This document shows, in pieces, positions 21,160-32,528 of a stretch of 64,000 nt of DNA. The notes under the pieces were generated by a model. It did not search any database, had not been told where the DNA came from, and saw nothing but the letters and a program-made list of their open reading frames with translations. A program made the translations under genes and the position numbers. Position 1 is the first letter of the stretch. Each line of letters opens with the position of its first letter. This DNA is from Fonsecaea monophora. Its lineage: Eukaryota > Ascomycota > Eurotiomycetes > Chaetothyriales > Herpotrichiellaceae. The stretch lies in contig NW_019173974.1 of assembly GCF_001642475.1 (NCBI RefSeq), forward strand, positions 202,839 through 266,838. The letters run 5' to 3'.

Positions 21160-23557
21160 ATGGACCCCAACATGTCTTCCTTGTACAACAACCCACAAGC
21201 ATTCTTCGAAATGATGAGTCGGGCAAACCCAAATCTACCAGTTCCCCCCTCATTTCCATCACCTGCTGAAGTCAGAAACAAGTTAAGGGCATATGCCAAA
21301 GAGATATTCAGGAGCTGATCCACACTCCGTAACATTTTGGCGCGTTGCGAGGAGGTGATTCGAAAACACTGGATGAACAAGAGAAAAGAACAACGCAAGA
21401 AAATACTCTTAGCCGGTTGGCCAGGCATGCCTGAGCGACACCGACCGGATTTTCATGAGCTTGAGAAGCCAGCATCGCGTGCTGCATCAAGAGATGTCGA
21501 AGCTTTCAAGTATCCTTATGTCAACCAGGAAGATCTTCTCCAAGGACGAGCATTGTTATTGTTCTTGAATTAACGCGGTCGAAATCCACCCCATACCTTT
21601 GCCCGCGCCGATCTCAACGCAATGCATGTTGGACAGACCAGCAAGATGATTATCGCGGTGTTCCTCAATGGATACACAATGTACATCTCTAGCATATCAG
21701 GTGCAGGTAGCTATGGCCGCCTTGTTAGCTGGGACGATGCCGACGACGCATTCATGCTCATGCAAAAGGGTCTCCAGTTTCAGCCAGGAACGGGGCTTCT
21801 CCTTTTGGAAGTCCAGAGCCAGATCTATTCTTTTCTTCTCGAGTGCTGTTATCAATTATTCCATGATGTACCACGAGACGAGCTGGCCAGCCTCCAACTT
21901 CTTGAGCAACCTGAGCCACCACCGATCGTTGCTTCAGAGATCTCTTATGCACAACTTTCTTCGTTGGCAGCTGAAGCGCCGTAGTGACCACCAGCCAGAC
22001 TAGAAACGCACGGACTTGTTCTTCTGGTCGAGGCCAAGCGGGCTGCTGATGAAGACCACATTTGGTTTCTTAGAGAAGATCCAGGATATTTCGCATCGGT
22101 AGCTGTTGATCTTGCGCAGCATCGCCTGAAAAGCCTTCTCGACATACGGGGCCAACGCCATCCACACGACGATGACGAAGTTTTCTGGAACCGAGTGCTG
22201 AGGAGCGTAGCTGTCGAGGCTCACATGTCCTTTCTCAGTTGGGATATCCTTTACAAATACGCAGTCAGTCTAGACAAGGCATTCAAATCTGCCGGAACTC
22301 TTTACCCTAACCGGCCTCTGCCTGAGAAGCTCAACACCGCCTTGGTGAAGTTATGCTTTGCTGCCGAGATGGTTTCAAAGGGCCTGGTTGCAGAATTGAA
22401 GACTGCTGTGCCAACTTCACCACCAATACGTGAGCGCTTTGTTCGAGAACCCCAAAAACCCGGAACAACCATCATGCGAGCCATGACGAAACAGAGTGCC
22501 GGCAGTGATCCCTTACTACAGCTATTTGCCATGCTGTGGGATGCAGACAAAGTATTTTTAGCCCAGCTTCCCAATCTCGTCGATGAGCTACAGCGATGCG
22601 TTGACCGCGACCCTGGTCAGAAGGGCAGAATGTCGTCCTACGTCGCCGGGTATCTCTCCAACCTATCCCTCATTGTACAAATCATTGGGCAGGTAAAGAC
22701 CTTCTTTCCATGGGCTGCGGGTTTGGATATGGACATGAGCCCAGAGAAGAGAGGTCCGAGCTTCGCTAAAGCATCGGAAGATGTCCGAATCTCGCACGCA
22801 TCGTCGTGCCATTCTCAAAACACCTGAAATATCCCATCGAAAAGGCCAACAGCGTGACAAACGTGAATGCCTGTCGTCAAGCTGAAGCTCAACTGGATAG
22901 GTTGTGGGAGGTCGTCGATGCGCATTTTGAGAAACATACCGACAAGACACTTCACGAGATATTCCTCAGTCATGATGTGAAAGCTCGAGAGATCCATCGT
23001 ACTCCCGAATGGACACCTCCGCCAAGAGTGTCCCAGCCGAACAACAAGGGGAAAGAAAACGAAGCTCTTAGTGACTCATTTTCCCGCCTTAAGGTCGAAC
23101 CCGACAAACCGAGCAGCTTCAAAGGACCCGAAGTATTTCGAGCACCCAAGATCAAAACTCGCGGCCCATATCCCCTTCCCGATTCTAGCAACGCAACACG
23201 AGCCCTGCCTGACGATCCGACTCCGCCCTTCCCAGTCTTCACCCTGCCGCGACGCGTTCACAAAGTCTTCGCCTTTCTCTTCCCAACATCCTCTAATCCC
23301 TCCCCAGGCGGCGAAATTGCCTGGACAGATTCCTGCGCGCAATGACAAGCATCGGCTTCGCAGCGGAGAAGTTATATGGCTCCGTATGGCAGTTCACTCC
23401 ATTGGATGGATTGAATTGGGAGAACACGAACACTCGGGGAATTCACATCCACGAACCGCATCCAACGCCGAAGATGGGACTTGGCTTGGCGAGACGGGTT
23501 GGGAGACGATTGGAACGGAGGTACGGACTTAGCGCAGAGAGGTTTGCTTTGGCGTGA
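21160..23557 (+). pseudogene. decayed member of a conserved fungal family of unknown function
   Basis: From ATG 21160 one reading frame carries recognisable protein for about 1.65 kb but is cut by TGA at 21316, TAA at 21571 and a double stop TAG-TGA at 21982. After about 22800 the protein continues in a second frame (KANSVTNVNACRQAE... to GGEIAW), and after about 23320 in a third (DRFLRAMTSIGFAAEKLYGS, then FHEPHP-like and GRRLERRYG segments). The C-terminal order AMTSxGFAxEKLYGSxWxF ... HEPHP ... ARRxGRRLxRxYG is one I recognise from a widespread ascomycete family of unknown function. At least four nonsense codons and two frameshifts make this a pseudogene, not an intron-rich gene, because protein similarity runs straight through the stops. 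The surrounding DNA is otherwise ordinary. Confidence 0.75.
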
Positions 23558-24094
23558 AAGAGACAATTAGGGATTTGAAAAATGAGTATGGAGGGGGAGA
23601 AATTAGTGGCACACAGGCAACAGGAAAACTGTGGAAGCACTCAGGAAGATTTAGGTGAGTCAGAGTGCAAGTGGCTAATCACAGAGGGAAGATGTAGGTG
23701 AAGGGAAAAGACAGGTTTTTCGCATGATACCACATACAGTTGCTCATGTTTGAAATACCAACTCTAGCTCTCTACGACCAATGGCGAAACAACGGTGCGA
23801 AAAGTGACAAAGTCCAGCATCTGTCATCTGTGTGAGAAGTGCTAACCTTTAATTTGCAACCATCAAGCAATGACAACTTCATTCGCACAAACTCATCATT
23901 GTCGCCTTTATGATTTGTTAGACGACGTTCTACGTACATGCTTTATGCATACCTATACTCAACTAGGATCATCCTTCTAACACAGACTTCAACGGCGGGG
24001 TATTGGGCAATTTCCTTATCCTGAGTTCCTCCTGTTCGAGATATCCCCATCACTATTCCTTCCCACAACATCGTAGTCCTCTACCGACACAAGT
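23558..24094. other. intergenic, no gene seen
   Basis: Convergent spacer between the decayed gene and the transporter stop codon. Nothing recognisable; it should contain the transporter 3' UTR. Confidence 0.5.
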
Positions 24095-26496
24095 TTAGAA
24101 TCGGTTGGCAATCCTATCTGCAATGCTGCTCCGGCGCCGACCGCCCTGGATAGCCTCACTTTGTCTGCGGATGGTCTCCACGAACTCTTTGTCGTTGTCG
24201 ACATGACCATCAAATGACCAAAGTGAAGGGCAAGGACCTATCTTGCGGCGGAAGATGGTAGTCTTGATCCACCACGGCAGAACGGTGCCTACTTGATGCT
24301 TCATAAAGGTGCGGGTCGGAATGGCGAAGATATAATCAAGCTCCTCCTGTGCTCAAGGTCAGAAGTGTTACAGGAGAGGGACTAGAGGGTTAAGATTTGG
24401 TTTACCAAGGTCCTTTGTTTGGTTTCTGGCAACCAGAGGAAAATCATGACGAGTGCACAGATGTTGAGACCGGCATAGAATCCAAAGGCACCTGCAGGAC
24501 TCATAGCGGACAGCATTCGCGGGAAAGTGATTGAGAGGACGGCTGCCCAAAACAAACAGGTTGCCACTGCCCATGCCATACCCACCTCACGGTGTGAGAG
24601 AGGGAAGACCTCGGCTGAGTATGTGAAAGGCACAGGACCTTCGCCTGGAGAGTAGAAGGCTGCAAACTGTTGGAAAGGATCAGTATAGTCCTTGTCACTG
24701 TGAGAGGAAGGAGTTTTTGACGCACCAAGTAGATGAAAAGGGCGACCAGACCCAGATGCGCTGAACTTGACGATGGAATCAAATAGCAAAGACCTGCAGC
24801 GAGCAAGGTCCATGCCATCTGCGGGAACGTGAACAACAGGAGCGATCGGCGGCCGAAGGTGTCGATGGTCCAAATTGCGGGCCACGCAAATACAAAGTTC
24901 ACGAGCCCAAAGCCCCAGGATGCCAACAGTGAGTCAGTAACAGATGCACCGGCCTCGGAGAACACAGTGGAGCTGTAAAAGGCGATGATGTTGACTGTGC
25001 TTCGATTCAGTACATCGTCAAAGCTAACGAAGACTCATTGTACTTACTCCCGCACATTTGTTGTGCAATCATCACGGTGAAGGATGCCAAAGTGGCTCGG
25101 CGAACTCGTGGAATCGTGAACAACTGAATAAAGCGCGTCACATAGTTGGTCTTCTTCTTGACCAGGCTGGCCTCCATGCGCAGTTGAGCAAAGATGTAGT
25201 ACAAATCACGTGCGGCCTGGAGATCGGTGTTTCTGAGACGCTGGAGTGATTGGAAGGCATTGCGGTATTTGCCCTTCTTGATGTACCAGCGGGGAGACTC
25301 TAGAGGCCTGTTAGTTATCTAGTGTAGGTCGAAAGGTGTAGGGTCAACGCACCTGGGCAGAAGTAAACTCCGATGAGAAGAGGCAAGGCGGGGATCAGAG
25401 CAGATCCAAACTGAAGGCGCCACGAGATGGAGCCGGTGTCCTTGACAGCCAGATTGGCACAAGTGCCCAAAAATATGCCGAAAGCTGTCCACATTTGCCA
25501 ACTCATCACTAGGCCACCTCGAACCGACGCAGGTGCATTTTCTGCGCTGAAGATGGGGACGGTTGAACCCTTACAGCCCATCCCAATGCCGAGCAGAAGT
25601 CGAGTGACGAGCAGTTGATCCCACGCTTATAGGGTGTCAGCAAAGGAGTCCACACTCATGCCAGGGATGTACTTACTCTGGGCGACAGCAGAACCAATTG
25701 GGCTCAGGAAGCAAAAGACGGCAGATACAAAGATGGTTCCTCGGCGACCAAAGTAGTTGTTGAGGGGGTCAGAACACCAACAGCCACTTTAACGGTGTCA
25801 GTATCACAACCTGCCATCGTGAGTCTAGGTGGCTTACATGAATGCTGAGGCGATGTAGGGACCGGCGTTTATCAGGCCTTGGTACCACTGATTGCGTGCT
25901 GCGTTCGGGTTGGGTTGTCCATTTGCCAACTGGTCGCTGATCGGAATGCCCAAAGCATCAGGGAAGGAGAGGTTGGCGCCATTGGAGCCCGTCTGATCCC
26001 AACCCTGTACGGCTGCTCCGATAGAGCAAAGGATAATGGTGAAGTAGAGCGACTTTGGTTGACGCCACTTGTGCAGGACCTCGTTGCGAATGGCTTCTTT
26101 CTCCGGCTCGGTAAGACCTGGAACGCTCTCAAAGGCAGGAGGATCCTTTGCGACAAGCGCGCCCTTTACGAGGAGGTCTGTGAGGTCCGTGAAGTCATTG
26201 CTCCTTGCGAACTCCTCAACATCCTTGATGACTTCCTCAGTGGAAAGGTGAGCCAAGGGGTTTTTGATCCTATCATTTCTCAGCCACAAATGTAGCATGT
26301 AGGCGGCAGGAGGTTGTCCTACTTTGCCGTTGCGCTATTCTCCAGGTCGATATATGTCGTCTCTTGCTTTTCACCCACATACTTCTCATCGTCGCCGCTT
26401 TCCATGTCAGGCACATTGCTCTGTAAGGCTAGGCAGGGCAGGTGCTTACCTGTTCGTGGCGGGATCGTGCGTGATCTGAGGATCTTGCGATGCCAT
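24095..26496 (-). CDS. MFS sugar/polyol transporter (myo-inositol-transporter-like)
   Basis: Nine exons on the minus strand: 26450-26496, 26323-26397, 25838-26269, 25677-25786, 25353-25625, 25048-25299, 24726-24994, 24406-24666 and 24095-24346. Eight introns of 51-59 nt keep frame throughout, giving 656 residues. Sugar-porter signatures are visible: GWDQTGSNGANL in TM1, NYFGRRGT after TM2, LLLGIGMGCKGS, PESPRWYIKKG at the end of the first half, QQMCGINIIAFYSS in TM7 and FTYSAEVFPLSHREVG, with LPETKQRTL at the end of TM12. The long N-terminal (about 120 residues) and C-terminal cytoplasmic extensions fit the fungal inositol-transporter-like group, but the substrate is inferred. Splice choices at residues 15-16 and 40 are the least certain. 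Confidence 0.88.
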
Positions 26497-27994
26497 ATTG
26501 GTACTGTATCCGGTGGTAGGATAGGTTGGCAGGACTGATTGTAGAAGAGAAGAAGACCCTTGGAGGGCTTATTCAGGTTTATCACTTCCAACTGGCAACC
26601 CACATGTTCAGGCGGGGGCAGACACTCATCGCTCACAATCTCCACGGGGTCCCAGCGAGCGAGCAACGGACCCAGCTGGGGGGAGGGAAGATAGATGGCG
26701 ACCTTGCATGGCTGGCACGCGCAGCGTCTTCGATGAGGAAGTCGGAATGTACATCATGCCCCGCAACCATGGGGCCGGGGTCTCCAGCAAAACGTTCTGT
26801 TGCCAAAGCAGTATCTGTAGCAGGATTCTCGGTGGGTCGGAGGGCCAAAGGACGGTGATATTGGCAGCTCTTGTTGGTTGGATCACTCACATGTTCTAAA
26901 CAAAGGGGAAATGATCGAGCAGATCCATCGGAACGACTCCGGACCAGCGTTACAACGCGCTGAAGTCTCGGATGCGTAGATGACGATCGTCTACACAAGA
27001 ACCCTTGGCTTTGTGGATGATGGTTGTTGTCCGGTCTTGACTATCTTGGATTCTCTGCCAATTGCGCTTAAGCTTTCTTGGGAACACTTGGGGTCCCTTG
27101 TATTGGATGTGTCGATCTTGACTTTGTATAGCAAACCCGGTGTGATCGCTAGAGGCTCCTGGGACGGGTAGGCGGCATAGCCGTCAGCGCACGACGACGA
27201 CATTGCGCATAAGGAATCCTCTACTGTAACTGTCAGCAGTAACCCTGGCGCATTGAAGGAATCCTTTTGCGCTGAATTTAACAAATTAATAGCCGACAAA
27301 ATGCAGAAGCGATACTCGCATGGAGTGCATCAAGCCCAAGGGAGTTTGTAGACAATCACAACGAAGCGTGTCCTGTCCGTCTTTAGGCAACCAACACGAG
27401 CGGCTGTGGAGTCTACCTTGAAGTTCCTAAAATGTTCAATCATGCTCGTTCTCCGGCTGGATTGCCGGTTTTGCGCTGATCTACGGGATTTGATTGATTG
27501 TCCCACGTCGGTTGTAATGCCCCTCGACAACAAAAGCCGAAGGTTCGGGGAAAGAATTTGCGGGGAAATAGACAGCCGCTGCTGTTCATGACCCTCACCC
27601 CCAGATTTGCCGCCCTTTGGACTGATGCAGACACTTGGTAGAAAGTTCACATTCATGACGTCGGCGGACCGCAGGGGGTTTTTGACCCCAGATCGACGTC
27701 TCGTGTCAAAGCATAATGAAAACGGCAACACCTCCCGATGACGAGATTGAATAAATGTATTGAGGATGGCGGGAGACGTAAACCGTTCCGACATTCCGAC
27801 GAACCACAGGGCGGCTGCATATTATTGACGGTGAGGAATGCAAACTGAGTCATTGAAAGCGAGGCTGCGGTGGAATTCTGATCTCATCACCAAGGTTAAG
27901 ATTTGGACTGAATATACCCTGTAGTCAATACAATCGAGATCTGGCCACAGATGAGCAAACCATACAGACTCCCTAGAGTGAGGAGTAAAGTCAT
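26497..27994. other. intergenic, no gene seen
   Basis: 1.5 kb between the transporter start and the alcohol dehydrogenase stop (same strand). Several open frames of 60-150 codons overlap on opposite strands with no domain. One isolated CCGA-N4-TCGG palindrome occurs at 27537-27548. Confidence 0.5.
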
Positions 27995-29119
27995 TCACTC
28001 CTTCATTGACATGTCTAGGACCAGCTTGCCACCGACGCCCGCGTGATAGTCGGTCACCAATTGGTTGAGCTTCGGGAAGGGATATGTTCTGGTTTTTGCC
28101 TTCACGCCCTTCTTGACGCAGAAATCAAACATGTCTCTCATGGCTTTGTTGGAACCAATTAAGCTGCCAACCACGCGAATGCGACGAAAGACCAGGTCGT
28201 CTGCTGAGATATGGAACCCCTCGGGTGGGAAAGATACCAGAACCAAGAGGCCGCCGTTCTTCAGCAGCTCCATCCCGTAATCGAAAGACTTCTGACTATC
28301 GGGCAAGATGATTACAGCGTCCAGTCCCATCTCGGATAGATGCTGTCTGCCGTCCTCTGTGCCCATCTCCTGCTTGGCCTCTGCTGCGCTTTTGGTCGAG
28401 GCGTCGATAATCGTAGCACCGGTCTCCAGGCTTCGTGCCAGTTCCAGCGCCTGCGACGCTATGTCAACTCCAGTTGTCTTCAGGCCCATGTTGGTGGCAA
28501 ACTGCAAACCCAAGTGCCCAAGCCCTCCTCCGCATCCCATGACCCCTACTCGCTGGCCAGGCTCGAGCTCACATTTTCTCAGTGCCGCGAAGATGGTGAG
28601 TCCTGCGCACATCAGTGGTGCAGCTTCCACGGCGGTCATACTGTCGGGAATTTTGGCTACTTGTCGTGAGTCCACCACGGCGTACTCTCGGAAACCTCCT
28701 GGTTTACTGCCTACGCCAAGACCGCCGCCAGCGTTGGGGCAATAGACAGAATAGCCAGGCTCATCGGGGAGGGGGCCAGAAGGATTCTGGCACTCGAGAC
28801 ATCTCCCACAGACATGATTTCCACGGCCCGGGACAGCCACGCGGTCGCCCACCTTCAACCCCTGTGCAGGAGGCTGGTCAGCCATGCGAACGACAGTCCC
28901 GGCAAATTCGTGGCAGCCTATGTGTGGAAGAGGTGGAGGGCGCATTTTTCCCGAAGCGAGGACTGCATCTGTGTGGCAGTATGAAGCCGCATCTACTTTG
29001 ATGAGGATGTCATGTACACATTCGATGGCTGGCACCGGGAGATCGCGCAGTTGATAAGGCGTGTTGTACTCCTCCAGTACATGGGCCTTCATGATCGCCG
29101 GCACTTGGTCGTGGGCCAT
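27995..29119 (-). CDS. zinc-dependent alcohol dehydrogenase (MDR family)
   Basis: Intronless frame of 374 residues from ATG 29117-29119. Catalytic zinc ligands are present as SYCHTD near residue 48 and GCHEFAG near 70. The structural zinc lobe has CGRCLEC and a later YCPN Cys. The Rossmann fold has GVMGCGGGLGHLGLQ. Overall this is a typical fungal NAD(P)+-linked alcohol dehydrogenase of the propanol-preferring or aryl-alcohol type; the substrate is unknown. Flanking spacers are over 1.3 kb on both sides, so no operon-like partner is evident. Confidence 0.9.
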   Translation of the reverse strand: MAHDQVPAIMKAHVLEEYNTPYQLRDLPVPAIECVHDILIKVDAASYCHTDAVLASGKMRPPPLPHIGCHEFAGTVVRMADQPPAQGLKVGDRVAVPGRGNHVCGRCLECQNPSGPLPDEPGYSVYCPNAGGGLGVGSKPGGFREYAVVDSRQVAKIPDSMTAVEAAPLMCAGLTIFAALRKCELEPGQRVGVMGCGGGLGHLGLQFATNMGLKTTGVDIASQALELARSLETGATIIDASTKSAAEAKQEMGTEDGRQHLSEMGLDAVIILPDSQKSFDYGMELLKNGGLLVLVSFPPEGFHISADDLVFRRIRVVGSLIGSNKAMRDMFDFCVKKGVKAKTRTYPFPKLNQLVTDYHAGVGGKLVLDMSMKE

Positions 29120-30453
29120 TTTCTAGAAGATACTGGTATTGCAGGCACTGACCAAGCTAGCCAAGATCTTGATCCGGAAGAGCGACGATTGCGGAGCAGA
29201 GGATCTGAATGTGATAAAGACATTGTAAGATGATGCTGCGGTGGCTTTGTGGCGTGAGAAGTTCTCCAACAATGGGGAATTGTGGGTGATACCTCCATAT
29301 CAGCTGGCTTGAAGCTGTGGAAGCTGGTGAGGCTTGCGGATTGAGGGGGAGCTGGGGAACATGAATGGTACGACGCGGACAGGGTCTCGCTTGGCGCGAT
29401 GTTCTCGGTACCTGCTGCATACCCATCTCGCCATCCATGCTTATTACCATGTCACTTTATCCATACCCGGCTCGGTTCGCCCCAAGTGTCATGTATTTGA
29501 CCATCTTGGAGCCTGATGCTCAAGACAACTCGAGCGTCTGGGCGCAACGAAGGGTCTTACAACAACAACCAGACAGCACCGACACCAGTCTATCCGAATT
29601 TCACATCAACACCTGTCGCACGATTTAGTCCGCTGTACTCTCCCTCCTTGCCTCTCTCCCTCCTTAGCCGCCGTCAGCCCGTACTTGATTGGTACCTAGT
29701 ATTCTACGGAACACGGAGACCCTGCCCCGGCCCACACACAGGCTCACCGTTGATGGCCACCATGCAAGTCAAAGTAGGGCAAACGGACTCGCTCCTGATC
29801 TCGTGCGACACCGGGTGTGTACCTGACCTCGAGCTCAAGTAATACAGTCACTGACCTGGTCATGCGAAACGTCACACATGGGGCCGGGCTTGAATTCTCA
29901 CATGAAAATTACCCCCAGGTTTGCTGTGTGCAATATCACGCGACGCGGGCTCGCCGCCACCAAGACAACCTCGAGATGAGGTATGGCAGGATCGGTTGGC
30001 CCCAGGGACGGACAAGCCCTGACAACCCACGAAGGCTTCATGATCTCAAGATCAAAATTTCGGTCATGGAGTCTGCAAAATCTATTATCGTCGATGCTAC
30101 ACACCGAGACGTTGCCTCCAAGCACAACTCCGGGGCTAGCTTCCGCCAACGATAGCAAAACCGTGATACCTCCCCTTCCCGTCGCTCTTCAAGACCAGTT
30201 GGAGATCCCTCCTGCGGTCAAACCCGTTTCAAGATAACCACTAAACAGGCGAGATCACACCATTCACTCATCGGGAATGCTAATTTTGCCCTCAAGTCAT
30301 TGGAAGTCCGGGTCGAATGCCGTCGGTGTCCGGGTCCATGTGGCACCCATTGTTACAGCCTCGTTCATTGGCCTTTCTGTTTCCTATCTACCAGCATAAG
30401 AGCTTGAACTCGAATGATACAGCTGTGTACAACAAGAGTTTATTTAACTGACG
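29120..30453. other. intergenic, no gene seen
   Basis: 1.3 kb upstream of the alcohol dehydrogenase and of the decayed oxidase. Open frames up to about 110 codons lie on both strands, but none has recognisable content. Confidence 0.45.
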
Positions 30454-31870
30454 ATGACAAAAAAGATGAAGACAGACGCTGCCATCATCATCGTGGGCGC
30501 CCGGGCCTTTGGATTGACCACGGCGTATGAGCTGGCTTCTGAAGGCTATCACAACATCACAGTCCTGCATCGGCATGTTGCCCCAGTAAGGAAAGAGTCT
30601 ACCTCGTTTGAGAGGTATGCTAAGTGTCCAAAGGTTGCTGACGGCTCGAGCGTAGACATCTCACGTGTGATGCAATTCGACTATGCAGATCCAGACTATC
30701 TTCGCCTCGCCTATGATGCGTATAAGAAGTGGTCACAACGTCCCAAGTACAGCCACACTTTTGGCCCGTCGGCGTTTCTTCTCACCAGCAACACGAGGAG
30801 CCCGGGCACTTACATCGACAGGACCACGGCGGCATTGGCCAAGGCAAGTTCTCCCATGGAGGAAATTGGACACTGCTGAGGCCTCCAAGCGCCTGTACCA
30901 GGTTCTCAGCGGGCCCCTGACGGGTCCTAATTTTGAATGTTACCAGCACGAGCAGGCTGGCTGGGTCGACACTGAGAACGCCATCACTTAACTCCGCAAC
31001 GAATGTCTCGAACTCAGGGTGTCCTTCGTCACAGGCCGGGCTGGAACTATGGTCGGTCTCCAGGCGGACAGCACAGGCAAGGTCACTACGCGGCGAACCC
31101 CGCTGGCACACAGGCGTTGGGAGACTTGCTCGTTCTCGCTGCCGAGCCTGGACCCAAAATCTCGTTGACATGCACAATTCAGTCTTTTCTACTAGCTAGG
31201 TCCTCGCATTTCTCCGTCTGACAGACGCCGAGATGACCAAGTACCGCAATCTCCCCATCTGCATCAACTTTCGACGGGATGGTTTGTTTTCCCTCCCTAC
31301 CCAGAGACAAACTTCCTGAAAGTGGTCGTCCATGGCTGGGCCTATACGCGGCTGCTGGGTAGTGAGGAGGTCGCTGTCCTGGACTCCAAGATTACCAGCA
31401 ACTCGTCGCTATCGCTTTGGATACCCCAGGGCACGCAGCGTTCCAATTTCGTACCTGAAGATGGAGAACATCGGCTCAGAGAGGGTCTCAGAGAGGTATT
31501 TCCAGAACTCGCCGACCGTGCATTTGATAAGGTGACCGTTTGCTGGTGTACGGATACTCCTACAGGGGACTGATCATGGATTTTCATCAAGCTCGTCTTA
31601 ACATTTTCATCGCTGGTGAGGGCAATGTGCAGTAAGTACAAGGACATGTGATTTGAGGAAGGCCACTGACTAACCGTGCCACAGGCGCTTTCAAGTTCCT
31701 TCTGGTTTTGGGAAGATACGTTAGCCTCTTGATACACGGGCGTCTTGAAACTCGGTTGGCGCACAGATGGCAGTTCCGAACAGAGTACAAGTCACACGAG
31801 CGAAGGAATAATGCGTTCGAGGGTGACGGCAGTCGAGGGGACCCGCGAGACGAGAGGTGTCACTTGAAGA
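30454..31870 (+). pseudogene. decayed FAD-dependent amine oxidase (sarcosine/fructosyl-amino-acid oxidase type)
   Basis: Begins at ATG 30454 with a Rossmann segment AAIIIVGARAFGLTTAYELA, in which the expected GxGxxG has Arg in place of its second Gly. DISRVMQFDYADPDYLRLAYDAY is the characteristic region of fungal FAD amine oxidases. The frame stops after about 141 codons; protein resumes in other frames near 30850 (VLSGPLTGPNFECY), 31220 (DAEMTKYRNLPICINF), 31320 (VVVHGWAYTRLL) and 31480 (LREVFPELADRAFDKVTVCW). The C-terminal block is near 31700 (FKFLLVLGRY, then GDGSRGDPRDER). Several frameshifts and stops mean no active enzyme. Some gaps may have been introns, but not all. Confidence 0.72.
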
Positions 31871-32401
31871 GCATGCTAAACTATAGTAGCGTTCATAGTC
31901 CCGTGAATTGGCTTTCTTGTTTGGTCCCCATGCCTGTCCATCACAATTACCACGAGATAACTAACTATCGAGCTTTGTGAATGTCGCAAGAGGGATCGTA
32001 GCGGCGTGTCGACACTCGTCCATTCGAGGTCAACTACCATATAGGCTGGATTTGCTCTGGAATGCACCAGTGTCGAGGTAATGCGTTGATGGTAGATTGA
32101 CTTTTCATTGTGGAACAGGCGGGCTCTTAGAACTGCAGAGCCGTGATTCAGTGGCCGTGTCCCCGTGCCGATATCGGCGTCTCTTTTGTGAACTGGTGCC
32201 TTTAGGCTGGAAAGTATCACCGCGAATCTACTGGGAACAGACACTCCTGATAAGACCTCCGTAGAGTCAGATTAAACGACGATAGAAGGGGGATCCAGAG
32301 GACTCCAGTACAGACAGACACTCGGCAGCCAGGGACATTCATGAGTGAGCCCCTAAATTTATAGGCGTAATTGCCACTAAATTCCCTTCCCATGACGCCT
32401 C
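31871..32401. other. spacer left of the transposon, no gene seen
   Basis: 530 bp between the oxidase remnant and the TA duplication of the Tc1/mariner element. No coding or repeat structure seen. Confidence 0.4.
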
Positions 32402-32403
32402 TA

Positions 32404-32445
32404 CAGTAGGTCCGCAAAAGTCACCGGACACTAGGCCCTTAGCAC
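32404..32445. repeat. left terminal inverted repeat of the Tc1/mariner element
   Basis: Begins CAGTAGGTCCG. It matches the reverse complement of 33697-33738 at 40 of 42 positions; both differences are transitions (C/T and A/G), as RIP would leave. Confidence 0.93.
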
Positions 32446-32528
32446 CCACACCACCAAATAGATACAGATAATTCAATTGATTATTTCTCAACCACCATCG
32501 CTCCGTTTGTTGTTTAGTTGTTATAGAG

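Noticed and set aside
26633..26998. 121-codon minus-strand open frame upstream of the transporter
   Set aside because: Composition is unlike neighbouring genes, it overlaps other open frames on both strands, and no domain is seen.
31020..31200. Extra small genes within the FAD oxidase region
   Set aside because: The frames are pieces of the broken oxidase or shadows of it, judged by the order of oxidase motifs on either side.
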